25,769 nt of DNA from assembly GCA_016293615.1 (NCBI GenBank), contig JAEDDX010000041.1, forward strand, positions 1 through 25,769, read 5' to 3'. This stretch comes from Acetatifactor sp. GTDB taxonomy: Bacteria > Bacillota > Clostridia > Lachnospirales > Lachnospiraceae. The notes under the pieces were generated by a model, which was not told the DNA's origin, did no database searches, and saw only the letters and a program-made list of their open reading frames with translations. This document shows, piece after piece, positions 7,126 through 15,687 of the stretch. The first letter of the stretch is position 1, and each line of letters opens with the position of its first letter. Made by a program: the position numbers and the translations under genes.

Positions 7126-7150
7126 TGTACTCCTTTCCTGTACTCCTTTC
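7126..7150 (-). promoter_or_regulatory. Duplicated ribosome binding site
   Basis: On the minus strand GAAAGGAGTACA occurs twice with a 13-base period directly before the glucosaminidase ATG. The proximal copy has ideal spacing to ATG (about 6 bases after AAAGGAG); the distal copy is too far to serve the same start. The 131-base gap upstream also holds a CAGGCA/TGCCTG stem (7159-7164 with 7183-7188). Confidence 0.6.
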
Positions 7151-7255
7151 ATGGAAATCAGGCAAATCAGATGCAGACTCTGTGCCTGCTTTCCTGTCTG
7201 TTATCCTAACACACCCGGTCCGAATCATTTGCAGGTAGTTTCTTCCAGACACTTA

Positions 7256-8269
7256 TCACAGCTTCCGTATCAGGCGGTGCAGCCGTCTGATTCCCTTCGG
7301 GCAGACCGCAAAGAGGGTGTGATACAGTTTGTTCTTCTTCGTCAGAACCGGGTTCTTCATCGAGCGCAGCCAGTTGCGGCGCAGATATGTTACGATTGCC
7401 CGGTAAGTCTCGTGATCCCTCCGCATCTGCGGAATCGGAATATGCAGCATATAATCGATTCTCTGAAAGATGCCGAACCGGAATACGACCTCCGAAAGCT
7501 CCGGATAGTGTTCCTCCACCAGTTTCGCCGCAAGATCCGCATTGTCCACATTGTCGGCAAACACACGGGAGAACTCGTTTGCGGAGGCCTTTCGGGAATT
7601 GCTGCCCACACGGTAGACCACATGGTAGGTATGGCCCGGCAGGGATACGACCGGACCGCTTCGAAGCAGCATGTACAAAAGCAGGTGAAAGTCCTCGTTC
7701 AGGACTCCCACCGGGAAAGCATTGTGCTCGGCCGCATGTTCGATGCCGCCCTCGAAAAAAAGATTCCTCCGGATGAGCTTCGTGCAGAAAGAGCAGTCTC
7801 CTCTGTGCATAAGAAGCTCCTCCATGAAGTGCGCCGCGGAAATCACCTCCGTCTCGTCCGCCGGTTTACAGATGTCCGGCATCACTTCGCCTTCCGGCGT
7901 GATCTCGTCGCGGCCGACCTGCGCAATGTTGACGCCGAACGCAAGGATCGCTCCGTACAGGCGCTCATACATGTCGGCGTCCACATAATCATCGCTGTCG
8001 ACAAACCCTAAGAAGCTTCCGGCTGCCTGCGAGATTCCCACATTGCGGGCGGAGGAAGAACCGCCGTTTTCCTTGTGGATGACGCGTATCCTGTCATCGG
8101 TCAGCGCCAGTTTGTCGCAGAGCGCCCCGGTTTCGTCCGTGGAGCCGTCGTCCACCAGCAGTATCTCGAGGTTGCGATAGGTCTGTTCCACCAACGACTG
8201 TACGCATTTGGGAAGATATTCTTTTGTATTATAAACCGGTACGATGATGCTGATCAGTTCCTGTTCCAT
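7256..8269 (-). CDS. GT2 glycosyltransferase
   Basis: A 337-residue family 2 glycosyltransferase. It shows ISIIVPVYNTKEYLPKCV at the N-terminus, VDDGSTDET (about 40-48), NGGSSSARN (about 70-78) and the metal-binding VDSDDYVD (about 92-99), all typical of EpsH/EpsJ-like capsule enzymes. It is cytoplasmic or membrane-associated and would add one sugar to the growing lipid-linked repeat; donor and acceptor cannot be read from the sequence. The ATG at 8269 is used; an in-frame TTG lies two codons earlier. No good ribosome binding site precedes either, and the start lies 41 bases inside the upstream gene, so translation is probably coupled to it. Confidence 0.88.
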   Translation of the reverse strand: MEQELISIIVPVYNTKEYLPKCVQSLVEQTYRNLEILLVDDGSTDETGALCDKLALTDDRIRVIHKENGGSSSARNVGISQAAGSFLGFVDSDDYVDADMYERLYGAILAFGVNIAQVGRDEITPEGEVMPDICKPADETEVISAAHFMEELLMHRGDCSFCTKLIRRNLFFEGGIEHAAEHNAFPVGVLNEDFHLLLYMLLRSGPVVSLPGHTYHVVYRVGSNSRKASANEFSRVFADNVDNADLAAKLVEEHYPELSEVVFRFGIFQRIDYMLHIPIPQMRRDHETYRAIVTYLRRNWLRSMKNPVLTKKNKLYHTLFAVCPKGIRRLHRLIRKL

Positions 8270-9497
8270 GGACAAATCGATACATTTTCCTTTCCGAGAT
8301 CACCGGCGCCGGCCCGCAGGGGGAAAGCGCGGTGACAAAATGCTTTGTTTGTGCTGTCTCTTTGAGCGTGTCGGGCGCTTCCGTAAGCCCTAACCGTACA
8401 CTGAGACGCAGCAGACTCTGCGCTGCGTTCTCCGCATTCCAGACCCCGGTGATGGTCTCGTATGCATGTCTGCCAAGCTCCCGGCGCAGACTTTCGTCGC
8501 GCACCAGTTGCTCAGTCAGCGTATATAATTCCTTTTCCCGGCCGGAGCGATATACCATACCGTTCCTGCCGTGTGTGATCAGATAGGGCACCGCGCCGAT
8601 CATATGGTCGGCAACCACGGCGCAGCCACTGTTCATGGCTTCATTCACCACTGCCCCCCAGCCCTCCTGCCTGTCGCTGGTCACCAGAAAGATGTCAGCC
8701 TGCTCCATCTGCCCGCGCACCTCTTTGGGGGAGAGAAAACCGAGCAGCTCCACACAGTCCGAAAGGGCGTACTCTTCCACCAGGCTTTCCACCTTCCCGG
8801 CGAGCGCACCGCCGCCGATGATTCCCATGCGGAAGTTCAGACCTTTTTCCTTCAGATACTTTGCCGTCTTCACGGGCAGGTCCGGATGCTTCCAGTCAAT
8901 CATACGGGCTGCCCACAGCAGATAGGGGACACGCTCCCCGGCGGCGTTCACGGCTCCCTTGCCGTTCATAAGGGTATCGACATCATACCGCACGGTCTCG
9001 GGGAAATATCCCCAGCAGAACATTTTGTCCGGATACGCCCTCACAATGTGAAAGTCAGAGGGCACATACGCCCCCGCACAGAGCAGATAGACCGCTTCGT
9101 TTCTGTGTCTGGTATGGTCGTGATATTTCTTGCGAAGTCCTCTGGGCGAGACCGCCTTCCACTGCCCCGTCTTGTACAGGCGTTCACTGTAGCGAATGAC
9201 CGGCTTTTTCGCCTCCAGGCGCTCCTCGATATAGGCTTCCTCGTCCGTGCCGCCAAACAGCACCAGCTCGGCATTCAGGACCATCTCCCGGCAGGCCTCC
9301 GGCTCCTCGTAGAACAGCCGCAAAAAGGCAATGTCCTCCGGCTTTTGCCAGCCCATCCGGAGGCGTTCTTCCTCCATAGGTTCTGTCTGGATAAAGACAA
9401 AATCTCCCTGAAGGAGTCTGTACATTTCCTTACAGAACGGAATCTGATGGTGATTGAGATAATTTGATACAAATACAAATCGGGTCTTTTCGGCCAA
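8229..9497 (-). CDS. GT4 glycosyltransferase (TTG start)
   Basis: A 422-residue GT-B-fold, family 4-type enzyme. The C-terminal Rossmann half is clear: YLLWAARMIDWKHPDL (about 194-209), GFLSPKEVRGQMEQADIF, and the donor-binding E-x7-E motif in QEGWGAVVNEAMNSG. The N-terminal FVFVSNYLNHHQIPFCKEMY is typical of the acceptor side. It uses a TTG start placed immediately after the upstream stop (TAA TTG), with GGAGGG 8 bases before it; no other start lies near. The last ~15 residues overlap the next gene in another frame and look like read-out rather than conserved sequence. It would add one sugar of the repeat unit. Confidence 0.87.
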   Translation of the reverse strand: MAEKTRFVFVSNYLNHHQIPFCKEMYRLLQGDFVFIQTEPMEEERLRMGWQKPEDIAFLRLFYEEPEACREMVLNAELVLFGGTDEEAYIEERLEAKKPVIRYSERLYKTGQWKAVSPRGLRKKYHDHTRHRNEAVYLLCAGAYVPSDFHIVRAYPDKMFCWGYFPETVRYDVDTLMNGKGAVNAAGERVPYLLWAARMIDWKHPDLPVKTAKYLKEKGLNFRMGIIGGGALAGKVESLVEEYALSDCVELLGFLSPKEVRGQMEQADIFLVTSDRQEGWGAVVNEAMNSGCAVVADHMIGAVPYLITHGRNGMVYRSGREKELYTLTEQLVRDESLRRELGRHAYETITGVWNAENAAQSLLRLSVRLGLTEAPDTLKETAQTKHFVTALSPCGPAPVISERKMYRFVHGTGTDQHHRTGL

Positions 9498-10868
9498 TTA
9501 TCGTCCCTCCGCCGCCTCACTGATGGTGCGATACACTTCCACCGTAAGGCGATAGTTTCTGTCCCTGTCATGATTTCTGCGGGCGTGTTCCCTCGCGCTT
9601 TGGCAGTATTCCTTCTCTTTTTGGGCGTCCGACCACATCAAAAGCACCGCCTCGGCGAGGTTATGGGCAACGCCCTCCAGACTGCTTGCGCCGTCCGACA
9701 GATCGTCAAAGCTGTTTTTATCACTCTTACAGCCCCTATAGAGAATCCCGTCCGCTCCATCGGTAAAAATGCCGCGGACGCCGCCCACATCCGCGCTGAC
9801 ACAGGGCATCCCCAGAAGCATTGCCTCGCCGAGCGAATTCGGCGAATTTTCGATGGAGGAAGGGCACACGAACAAATGACTCTTCAGATACTGCTCCTTC
9901 ATCTGGCCCGCGGTCAGTTTTCCGAGAAAGGTCACCTTTCCCTCCAGATGCAGTTTGGCGATCAGTTTTCTAAGATATTTACCGTATGCGGAGATCTTGA
10001 TCTTCTCCTTCAGGGTCCGATACCCCACAAGGCTGTTGCCCGCAACCGCGACCGTCGTGTCCGGATACTTTGCGAGAATCTCCGGCAAGGCCAGGAGCAT
10101 ATAATGGAGTCCCTTGATCGGATAATCCCCCTGGCTTAGGAAAATGCTGTGCGGTACGCAGCACTCTCTGCTCCAGGCACCCTCATAAAACTCTCTGCGC
10201 AGGGTCTCATTCATCTCAAAATAACGGATGTCCCCGTTCCATTCCCTCGCATAGTGAAGGTCCCAGGGGGTTCTGCCGCCGGCATTGCCCGCCAGCTTCA
10301 AGGCTTCGATCTCCATCGCGCCGCGCTTTACGAACTTCTCCTTCTGCCTGGGCAGGGTATCTTTCCTGATCAGGTCGCGGAAGGTCACTGAGCGGATGAC
10401 TTCCTCGGGCAGATCCGCGTAAAACACATTGGCATAGACCGAGCAGAGGCCCTGAATGGTGATGAGGAGCCTCGACTTATCCGGGAAGGTCCTGCACATC
10501 GCGAGTGTGTGCGGATATTCGGTGCCGAAGCAGTGGACCACATCCGGCTGACAGTCCTTCGCGATCTCTGTCATGACCTGCTCTAAGGAGCTGTCGTACA
10601 CATCCGCCGCAAGCGTATCCTCCGCGAAGCCATAGAAGGTCAGTTCGTAGCCTTCCACGGGCACGGTTTTTTTCACATATCGTCTGCCGGCCTCCAGCAG
10701 TAACGCCGGCGCAGGGAAGGCAACGGCGAGCTCCACGCCGTTCTCCTGCCTTCGCTTCAGCAGCACATCGGCCAGACCCGATATCCAGCCCTCCTTGTTG
10801 GAGGCCTCTATTCCAAGCTGCCCTGCGATCACAGGCAGCATCACATTGCACAGCCACAATATCTTCAT
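9498..10868 (-). CDS. GT4 glycosyltransferase
   Basis: A 456-residue GT-B-fold glycosyltransferase of family 4. The N-terminal KILWLCNVMLP begins the first Rossmann domain and VVHCFGTEYPH is the conserved acceptor-side loop. The C-terminal domain carries VAVAGNSL, VTFLGKLTAGQMKEQY and the E-x7-E motif in SSIENSPNSLGEAMLLG. The ATG at 10868 is preferred to an in-frame TTG five codons upstream because GGAAGGA lies 6 bases before it. The stop is directly followed by the next gene's TTG start, so the two GT4 genes are translated as a coupled pair. The sugar transferred is unknown. Confidence 0.88.
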   Translation of the reverse strand: MKILWLCNVMLPVIAGQLGIEASNKEGWISGLADVLLKRRQENGVELAVAFPAPALLLEAGRRYVKKTVPVEGYELTFYGFAEDTLAADVYDSSLEQVMTEIAKDCQPDVVHCFGTEYPHTLAMCRTFPDKSRLLITIQGLCSVYANVFYADLPEEVIRSVTFRDLIRKDTLPRQKEKFVKRGAMEIEALKLAGNAGGRTPWDLHYAREWNGDIRYFEMNETLRREFYEGAWSRECCVPHSIFLSQGDYPIKGLHYMLLALPEILAKYPDTTVAVAGNSLVGYRTLKEKIKISAYGKYLRKLIAKLHLEGKVTFLGKLTAGQMKEQYLKSHLFVCPSSIENSPNSLGEAMLLGMPCVSADVGGVRGIFTDGADGILYRGCKSDKNSFDDLSDGASSLEGVAHNLAEAVLLMWSDAQKEKEYCQSAREHARRNHDRDRNYRLTVEVYRTISEAAEGR

Positions 10869-10917
10869 CGGTTTTCCTTCCAAATCCGTGTATCAAACAG
10901 TTGCGCCGAAGAACGCC

Positions 10918-11730
10918 TTACCGGTAAAGTACCCGCTTCGCCTTCTGGTACCACTTGCCGAAGACCTTACTCTCTGCGAGAAAGGTGCGGACCGGCTGCA
11001 GCGTCAGCACGAGAACGGCCCGATACTTAAGAATCTGCGCCCGGGTCATATACTGCGCCACGATCTCCTGATGCTCCCTTGCGGAGCGCCTGCGGTTTTC
11101 CTCTGTCTCGGAGAAACCGCCTCCCTCATAATCAGATAAGACGACAGGCTGGTACTTCGGGTTCGCCTGCGCGCAGAAAAAACTCCATAAAAAATGCTCA
11201 TAGTCGGCGCGGATTCTGTACTCAGTCCGATACCCCCTCTGCGCAAACAGGCTTCTGTGATAGATACAGGCCTGGTGACAGGGCACATTCCGATAACAGC
11301 CGAACGCATCCAGCCTCGGGTTGGACGAAACCACACTGCCGCGCAGCATATCATAGACATCACCGTAGTGGATCAGTGAGCCCGGATCGGCGTCGATTCC
11401 TTCCATCATCTGCCCCAAGGCGTCGGCGGAATGCAGCAGATCTCCGCAGTTTAAGAAATAGAAATATTCACCGTCCGCAAGCTTCGTCGCCTGATTCATG
11501 CCGTCATAGATGCCTGTATCCGGCTCGCAGACGATACGAATGCGGCCAGCCTCCAGCGCTGCCTTCACCTCGGGCAGGCTGCGCAGGTCTTCGACGGAGC
11601 CGTCGGCAGAGCCGCCGTCCTTGATGACCAGCTCCCAGTCATCGTACTCCTGCGCCAGGACCGTTCTTACGGTCTGCGCCAGCTTCTCCCCGGAATTCAG
11701 GCAGACTGTGATAATACTGAGTTTACGCAT
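10918..11730 (-). CDS. GT2 glycosyltransferase, WcaE-like
   Basis: A 270-residue family 2 glycosyltransferase. LSIITVCLNSGEKL opens the fold, IKDGGSADGS is the nucleotide-binding loop, DTGIYDGMNQATKLADGEY follows, and the usual DxD site is replaced by FLNCGD (about 95-100), as in WcaE/PslC-type enzymes. The long upstream extension (from 11787) is rejected: the ATG at 11730 has GGAGGG just before it and overlaps the upstream stop by 8 bases (ATGCGTAA), a normal coupling arrangement. It should add one residue to the lipid-linked repeat. Confidence 0.87.
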   Translation of the reverse strand: MRKLSIITVCLNSGEKLAQTVRTVLAQEYDDWELVIKDGGSADGSVEDLRSLPEVKAALEAGRIRIVCEPDTGIYDGMNQATKLADGEYFYFLNCGDLLHSADALGQMMEGIDADPGSLIHYGDVYDMLRGSVVSSNPRLDAFGCYRNVPCHQACIYHRSLFAQRGYRTEYRIRADYEHFLWSFFCAQANPKYQPVVLSDYEGGGFSETEENRRRSAREHQEIVAQYMTRAQILKYRAVLVLTLQPVRTFLAESKVFGKWYQKAKRVLYR

Positions 11731-12526
11731 CGATTCCCTCCGCCTCCGTTTTCCTGCCCTCACGCACACCGCGAAGCAGGAGTGCATACGCCTTGTACCA
11801 GGGAATCTCTCTGCACATCACCTTGCGCTTACAGAAGGTAAAGCGAAAGCCCCAGAGGAAGGCCAGTCGTCCGTAGAGGAAGTGAAACAAGACTCCTCTG
11901 TCAAAGAAAAACTTCTCGTGATAACCGGTAAACCAGGTGGACGGTCTGGGAATCTCCTCGCCGATTCGCATCGGCGTCTTATAGATCTTCAGCCCGGCTT
12001 TGATACAATCGAGGAGAAACAGACTGTCCTCGCCGTTGCTGTACTTCGCGCCGCCGCCAAACAGCAGGGAAAATCTTACGCCGGCAGCGATGAGCCTGTC
12101 CCTGCGAAAAGCCATGCTGTATGCCGGATACCTGCCGCAGTTGAATCTTCCGACCGGTCCGAAGGAATCGATCCGGTAGGTTCTTCTGGAAGGGTCGACA
12201 TCCACCTGAAACAACAGTCCGTCTGCCTCCGGGTGCCTGTCGAACTCTGCCTGGATCTTCTCGGCATAGTCCGGTTCATAGACAATATCCTCATCGCTGA
12301 AAACGCAGACAGCCTCGCCGGCTCTCTCAAGCGCCAGGTTTCTGCTGCGGCCGACGCCGCGTTCGTTACGACAAATTGCCGTGATTCTGCCGCCCGGCAG
12401 GTCAAACTGCTCTTCGCTGTCCTCCTCACACTGGTTGACGATGACCGCCGGGGAGGAAATATGCATTTTTTCAGCCAGTGCACGCCCATCCTTGTGCATG
12501 CAGGATACCAGTAATTCTACCGCCAT
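11723..12526 (-). CDS. GT2-like glycosyltransferase
   Basis: A 267-residue protein of the GT-A/family 2 type with a shorter N-terminus than its neighbours: VELLVSCMHKDG, then NERGVGRSRNLALERA and the metal site FSDEDI (about 88-93). Later, SMAFRRDRL, FGGGAKYSNGEDSLFLLDCI and GYHEKFFFDRG match capsule glycosyltransferases of the GT2 Spot-like group. ATG at 12526 follows AAGGGAAG and is preferred to an in-frame TTG seven codons upstream. It lies 34 bases after the priming transferase and overlaps the next gene by 8 bases. Donor and linkage are unknown. Confidence 0.82.
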   Translation of the reverse strand: MAVELLVSCMHKDGRALAEKMHISSPAVIVNQCEEDSEEQFDLPGGRITAICRNERGVGRSRNLALERAGEAVCVFSDEDIVYEPDYAEKIQAEFDRHPEADGLLFQVDVDPSRRTYRIDSFGPVGRFNCGRYPAYSMAFRRDRLIAAGVRFSLLFGGGAKYSNGEDSLFLLDCIKAGLKIYKTPMRIGEEIPRPSTWFTGYHEKFFFDRGVLFHFLYGRLAFLWGFRFTFCKRKVMCREIPWYKAYALLLRGVREGRKTEAEGIDA

Positions 12527-12560
12527 AGCTTCCCTTTCCGCGCTCAAAGGCAGCGCCTGC

Positions 12561-14009
12561 CTACAGGTCGTCGCCCTTATGTTTGCCCTGCTCCAGCTCC
12601 GTCTTCAGCGCCGTGATCTGTTCGGCTTCCACGCCCTCTGTGCTGTCAGGCCAGAATAACACCTTCAGCGTCAGCATCATGAGCTTCAAATCCATCCATA
12701 AGGAATAGTTTTCAATGTAAGTCAGATCCAGCTTTAACTTATCGTAGGGGGTCGTATTGTATTTTCCGTAGACCTGTGCGAAGCCCGCAAGTCCCGCCTT
12801 CACCTTCATACGGAACGCGAACTCCGGCATCACCTCCATGTACTGCGCAATGATCTCGGGGCGCTCCGGTCTGGGACCGATGAAGGACATGTCGCCGCGC
12901 AGAATGTTGATCAGCTGCGGCAGCTCATCGATTCTGCACTTTCTGATAAACTTACCGATGGGGGTGATTCTGTCATCATTCTTCTGTGCCAGTCTCGCCA
13001 CGCCGTCCTTCTCGGCATCGGTTCTCATGCTTCGGAACTTCATGATATAGAACTCTCTTTGGTCGACGGTACAGCGGATCTGCTTGTAGAGAACCGGTCC
13101 CCTGTCATACAGCTTAATGGCAATTGCCGTGACCAGCATGATCGGAGAGGACAGAATCAGCAGGATGAGGGAACACACGATATCCACGGTCCTTTTCAGG
13201 AAGCGCTGCTCCATGGAGAGACTGTACTCTCTGGTCAGAAGCATGGGACTGTCAAACACATGCAGCTCCTCGGCTCCCATCAGGATCACATCACTGATCT
13301 TCGGCAGCAGGTACACGCGAATGGAGCGGCCGTAACAATACTTTAACAGCGGGTCTCTCTGCGCTGTCGAGATATCTCCCAGAACAACCGCGGTACACTC
13401 TCCCGTCGAGATACTTTCCTCAATGATCCGGCAAAGCTTCTCATAGCCCTCGTCGATGTGCACCTTCCGGACTACCGTGTATTTGTCTTTTCTGCTCTCA
13501 AACTTGCCGCAGAGGTCCTTCGTCGGACGGTTTCCGTGGATCAGCAAAAGCCTTCTGGGCGGAAAAATATGCTTGTACAGGTAATTCACCACATTGATAT
13601 AGACCAGCACGATGGCCGTCTGCTTCACCATCATCACGATGAACATGTTCAGGACAAACAGCTGGTGCGCCATGATGGACAGCTGCAGGTAAATGATAAT
13701 GTTGGCGAGTAAGGTCGAAAGCACCTGGGAGAAAATGATCTCCGCATTTTTCTGATACCCCAGGCGCATACCGCCGTAGGTCGCAGACAGAAATACCAGG
13801 ATCGTACCGTACAGCGCGATCTCCGCCACATTGGCCTTGACCCAGAGATCCCGCAGCTCCCACACAAGACTCGGCTTAAAGTCCGCCTCCCAGTGGTACG
13901 CAAAGACCGCGATCTCAAGCGCCAGACAAATGCCCACCAGGCAAAGGTTAATCAATCTCTTAAAGGTTTCTCTTTTTCTGATTTTTATCTCGTTCGCACT
14001 AATATTCAA
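12561..14009 (-). CDS. Polyprenyl-phosphate hexose-1-phosphate transferase (priming enzyme, WbaP/CpsE type)
   Basis: A 482-residue polyprenyl glycosylphosphotransferase. Four N-terminal membrane helices lie within residues 20-155. A CoA-binding-like Rossmann region (about 155-255, LLLIHGNRP, AVVLGDIS) follows, then a fifth helix (about 282-303). The C-terminal catalytic domain carries YKQIRCTVD, FYIMKFRSMRTDAE, KCRIDELPQLINILRGD and FIGPRPERPE. The enzyme moves a sugar-1-phosphate from a UDP-sugar to undecaprenyl phosphate, starting each repeat unit. The best start is TTG at 14009, about 10 bases after GGAGG; no ATG lies near. It sits in the middle of the operon instead of near the front as in many capsule loci. 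The donor sugar cannot be read from sequence. Confidence 0.92.
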   Translation of the reverse strand: MNISANEIKIRKRETFKRLINLCLVGICLALEIAVFAYHWEADFKPSLVWELRDLWVKANVAEIALYGTILVFLSATYGGMRLGYQKNAEIIFSQVLSTLLANIIIYLQLSIMAHQLFVLNMFIVMMVKQTAIVLVYINVVNYLYKHIFPPRRLLLIHGNRPTKDLCGKFESRKDKYTVVRKVHIDEGYEKLCRIIEESISTGECTAVVLGDISTAQRDPLLKYCYGRSIRVYLLPKISDVILMGAEELHVFDSPMLLTREYSLSMEQRFLKRTVDIVCSLILLILSSPIMLVTAIAIKLYDRGPVLYKQIRCTVDQREFYIMKFRSMRTDAEKDGVARLAQKNDDRITPIGKFIRKCRIDELPQLINILRGDMSFIGPRPERPEIIAQYMEVMPEFAFRMKVKAGLAGFAQVYGKYNTTPYDKLKLDLTYIENYSLWMDLKLMMLTLKVLFWPDSTEGVEAEQITALKTELEQGKHKGDDL

Positions 14010-14084
14010 AGCTAAACAACCTCCGAATGGAATCCATATTCGGTACTATTCTATCACATCGCGACAAATTCGTACACAAAAAAC

Positions 14085-14843
14085 CTAAACTCGTCTTTTT
14101 ACGGCACGATACGCCCAAAAGCAGAAATACCAGGCACTTTGAAGGACGCCCAGCCCCTCCGCCCTGCGGTACAGCGCCCAGATTCTTCTGATGGCGCGAA
14201 GCTTATTTGAGGAGAGCGACTTGCCGGGTCTGCGGTATCTGACAAGATTCTCATCCAGGCCGTGCGCCACAAAGCCCTGCCGCAGGATCTTCCACCAAAG
14301 AGCCGTGTCCTCGCTCTCAATGATGGGCATCTCCAAAAGGCTTTTCTCGATTTTGTCCGTATCGATCAATACCGTCGAGGTAAAAATAGTCGTATTCTTC
14401 AGCGCCTGTCTGTAGGAAAGCGTCTCCGGCACCCGCACTACGATACCGGTTCCGACCGCGTTCTCATCCGCAAACTCATAGCCCGTAAACACAAACGCCG
14501 CGTCCTTTTCCCGCAAAAAGGCAAGCTCTCTCTCCAGCTTGTCCGGGCTCCAGACATCATCCGCATCCAGATATGCCACGAACCGCCCCTTTGCCTCCGA
14601 AAGCCCCCGATTGCGCGCCTTCGCTGCCCCCAGCTTTTCGGGGGAGGTAATGAGGCGGATTCTTGTCTCCTTTGTTTCGGCAAGATAGGCTTCGATCACG
14701 GCCCGGGTCGCATCGGTGCTTGTATCCTCCACCATCAAAAGCTCCCAGTCCGGGTAAGTCTGCCGCACCACACATTGAAGCGTGTCCCGGATAAATCGTT
14801 CCGCATTGTAGACCGGCATGATAATGCTGACCAGTTCATTCAT
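14085..14843 (-). CDS. GT2 glycosyltransferase
   Basis: A 252-residue family 2 glycosyltransferase: VSIIMPVYNAERFIRDTL, VEDTSTDAT (Glu replaces the usual Asp at the first position), KLGAAKARNRGL, and the metal site YLDADDVW (about 92-99). The length and the pattern FTSTVLIDTDKI with ESEDTALWWKIL are those of teichuronic/capsular GT2 enzymes (TuaG-like). Two in-frame ATGs lie six bases apart; the second (14843) has GAGG at 8 bases and is preferred. The gap to the upstream gene is very short. It precedes the priming transferase by 75 bases, in which no clear promoter was found. Confidence 0.87.
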   Translation of the reverse strand: MNELVSIIMPVYNAERFIRDTLQCVVRQTYPDWELLMVEDTSTDATRAVIEAYLAETKETRIRLITSPEKLGAAKARNRGLSEAKGRFVAYLDADDVWSPDKLERELAFLREKDAAFVFTGYEFADENAVGTGIVVRVPETLSYRQALKNTTIFTSTVLIDTDKIEKSLLEMPIIESEDTALWWKILRQGFVAHGLDENLVRYRRPGKSLSSNKLRAIRRIWALYRRAEGLGVLQSAWYFCFWAYRAVKRRV

Positions 14844-14853
14844 CCGCATATCC

Positions 14854-15687
14854 TCACTTTGTCAGTAAAAAGTATTCCACAAAACTGTCTTCGTCTATCG
14901 TATAATCCTCCGAAAAAACGCAAAGCGCCTCCGCTCGGATGGTCTTCGGCAGCAGGATACAGTTCACATCATATTCCCGCGCCGCCTGCAGACACTCTTC
15001 GTCGGAGATCTCGGCGATCAGACTCCTGCCCTCCATCCACCGGTAAGGGTCCTGCATCCAGACATACATCTCCTGCATGTTGTCCGGATAGGTGTCATAA
15101 GAATACGCATTCAGATGCGCATCCCACATATTTCTGCCATACAGAAGCAGGATACTTCCGTCATATTCTCTCACATGCGTCAGAATCTCGCTCGGCGCCC
15201 AGAGACGGACTGTCGTATCCGGCAGCTTCTCATGAATGGTTGTAAGCATCTTAGAAACCTCCGGCCCGCTCAGTCCCGCAGGTTCCTTCGTCGGTTTAGG
15301 GGAGCCTGCCCCGCCTGCGAGAAACAGCATGCCAAGCAGCAGAAGCAGAACCACCGCCTGCCCTGTCCGGGATTCCTTCAGCCGCTCCTTCAGATCCTCC
15401 GTCACGAATACTGTCGCCGCGAACGCTGTCATGGCCGTCGCGGGCACAGCGCTCCAGATCCATTCGTAATCATAAAACCTGGTCTGATACAGCATCAGAA
15501 GCACTGCCGTCACAGGCAGAATCACCGCCGCCGTCGAAACCGCCGCATAGAGCAGAAGGGAGGTTTGCCGGAGCTTCTTCCGGTGATAGAGCAAATAGCA
15601 CAAAGCGACCAGCCAGACACCCGCAAGCTTCCCCGGCGTCGTCATGTCACGCCAGCCCAGCCAGGCATTTTTCAAAAGCTCCGTCAT
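14854..15687 (-). CDS. Membrane protein with soluble C-terminal domain, unknown function
   Basis: A 277-residue protein I do not recognise with certainty. It has about four membrane helices (residues 20-35, 43-68, 75-95 and 110-125) and then a ~150-residue soluble part with RLWAPSEILTHVREYDGSIL, LLYGRNMWDAH and YDVNCILLP. That layout resembles the C-terminal end of large polytopic GT-C-like or DUF6077-like proteins. It starts at an ATGA overlap with the preceding membrane protein and has its own strong AAAGGAGG site 7 bases before ATG. The two genes may encode the two halves of what is elsewhere one protein (inference). A role in polysaccharide assembly or export is suggested only by the operon. 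Confidence 0.7.
   Translation of the reverse strand: MTELLKNAWLGWRDMTTPGKLAGVWLVALCYLLYHRKKLRQTSLLLYAAVSTAAVILPVTAVLLMLYQTRFYDYEWIWSAVPATAMTAFAATVFVTEDLKERLKESRTGQAVVLLLLLGMLFLAGGAGSPKPTKEPAGLSGPEVSKMLTTIHEKLPDTTVRLWAPSEILTHVREYDGSILLLYGRNMWDAHLNAYSYDTYPDNMQEMYVWMQDPYRWMEGRSLIAEISDEECLQAAREYDVNCILLPKTIRAEALCVFSEDYTIDEDSFVEYFLLTK

Noticed and set aside
6868..7152. Alternative minus-strand start upstream of the glucosaminidase gene
   Set aside because: This frame has an ATG before the duplicated ribosome binding site but yields a short arginine- and glycine-rich shadow without motifs; the main frame has the signal peptide.
12549..12561. Small GGCAG/CTGCC hairpin at the end of the priming transferase gene
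   Set aside because: Only five base pairs with a 3-base loop and a short TTT; too weak to call an attenuator, and it overlaps coding sequence.
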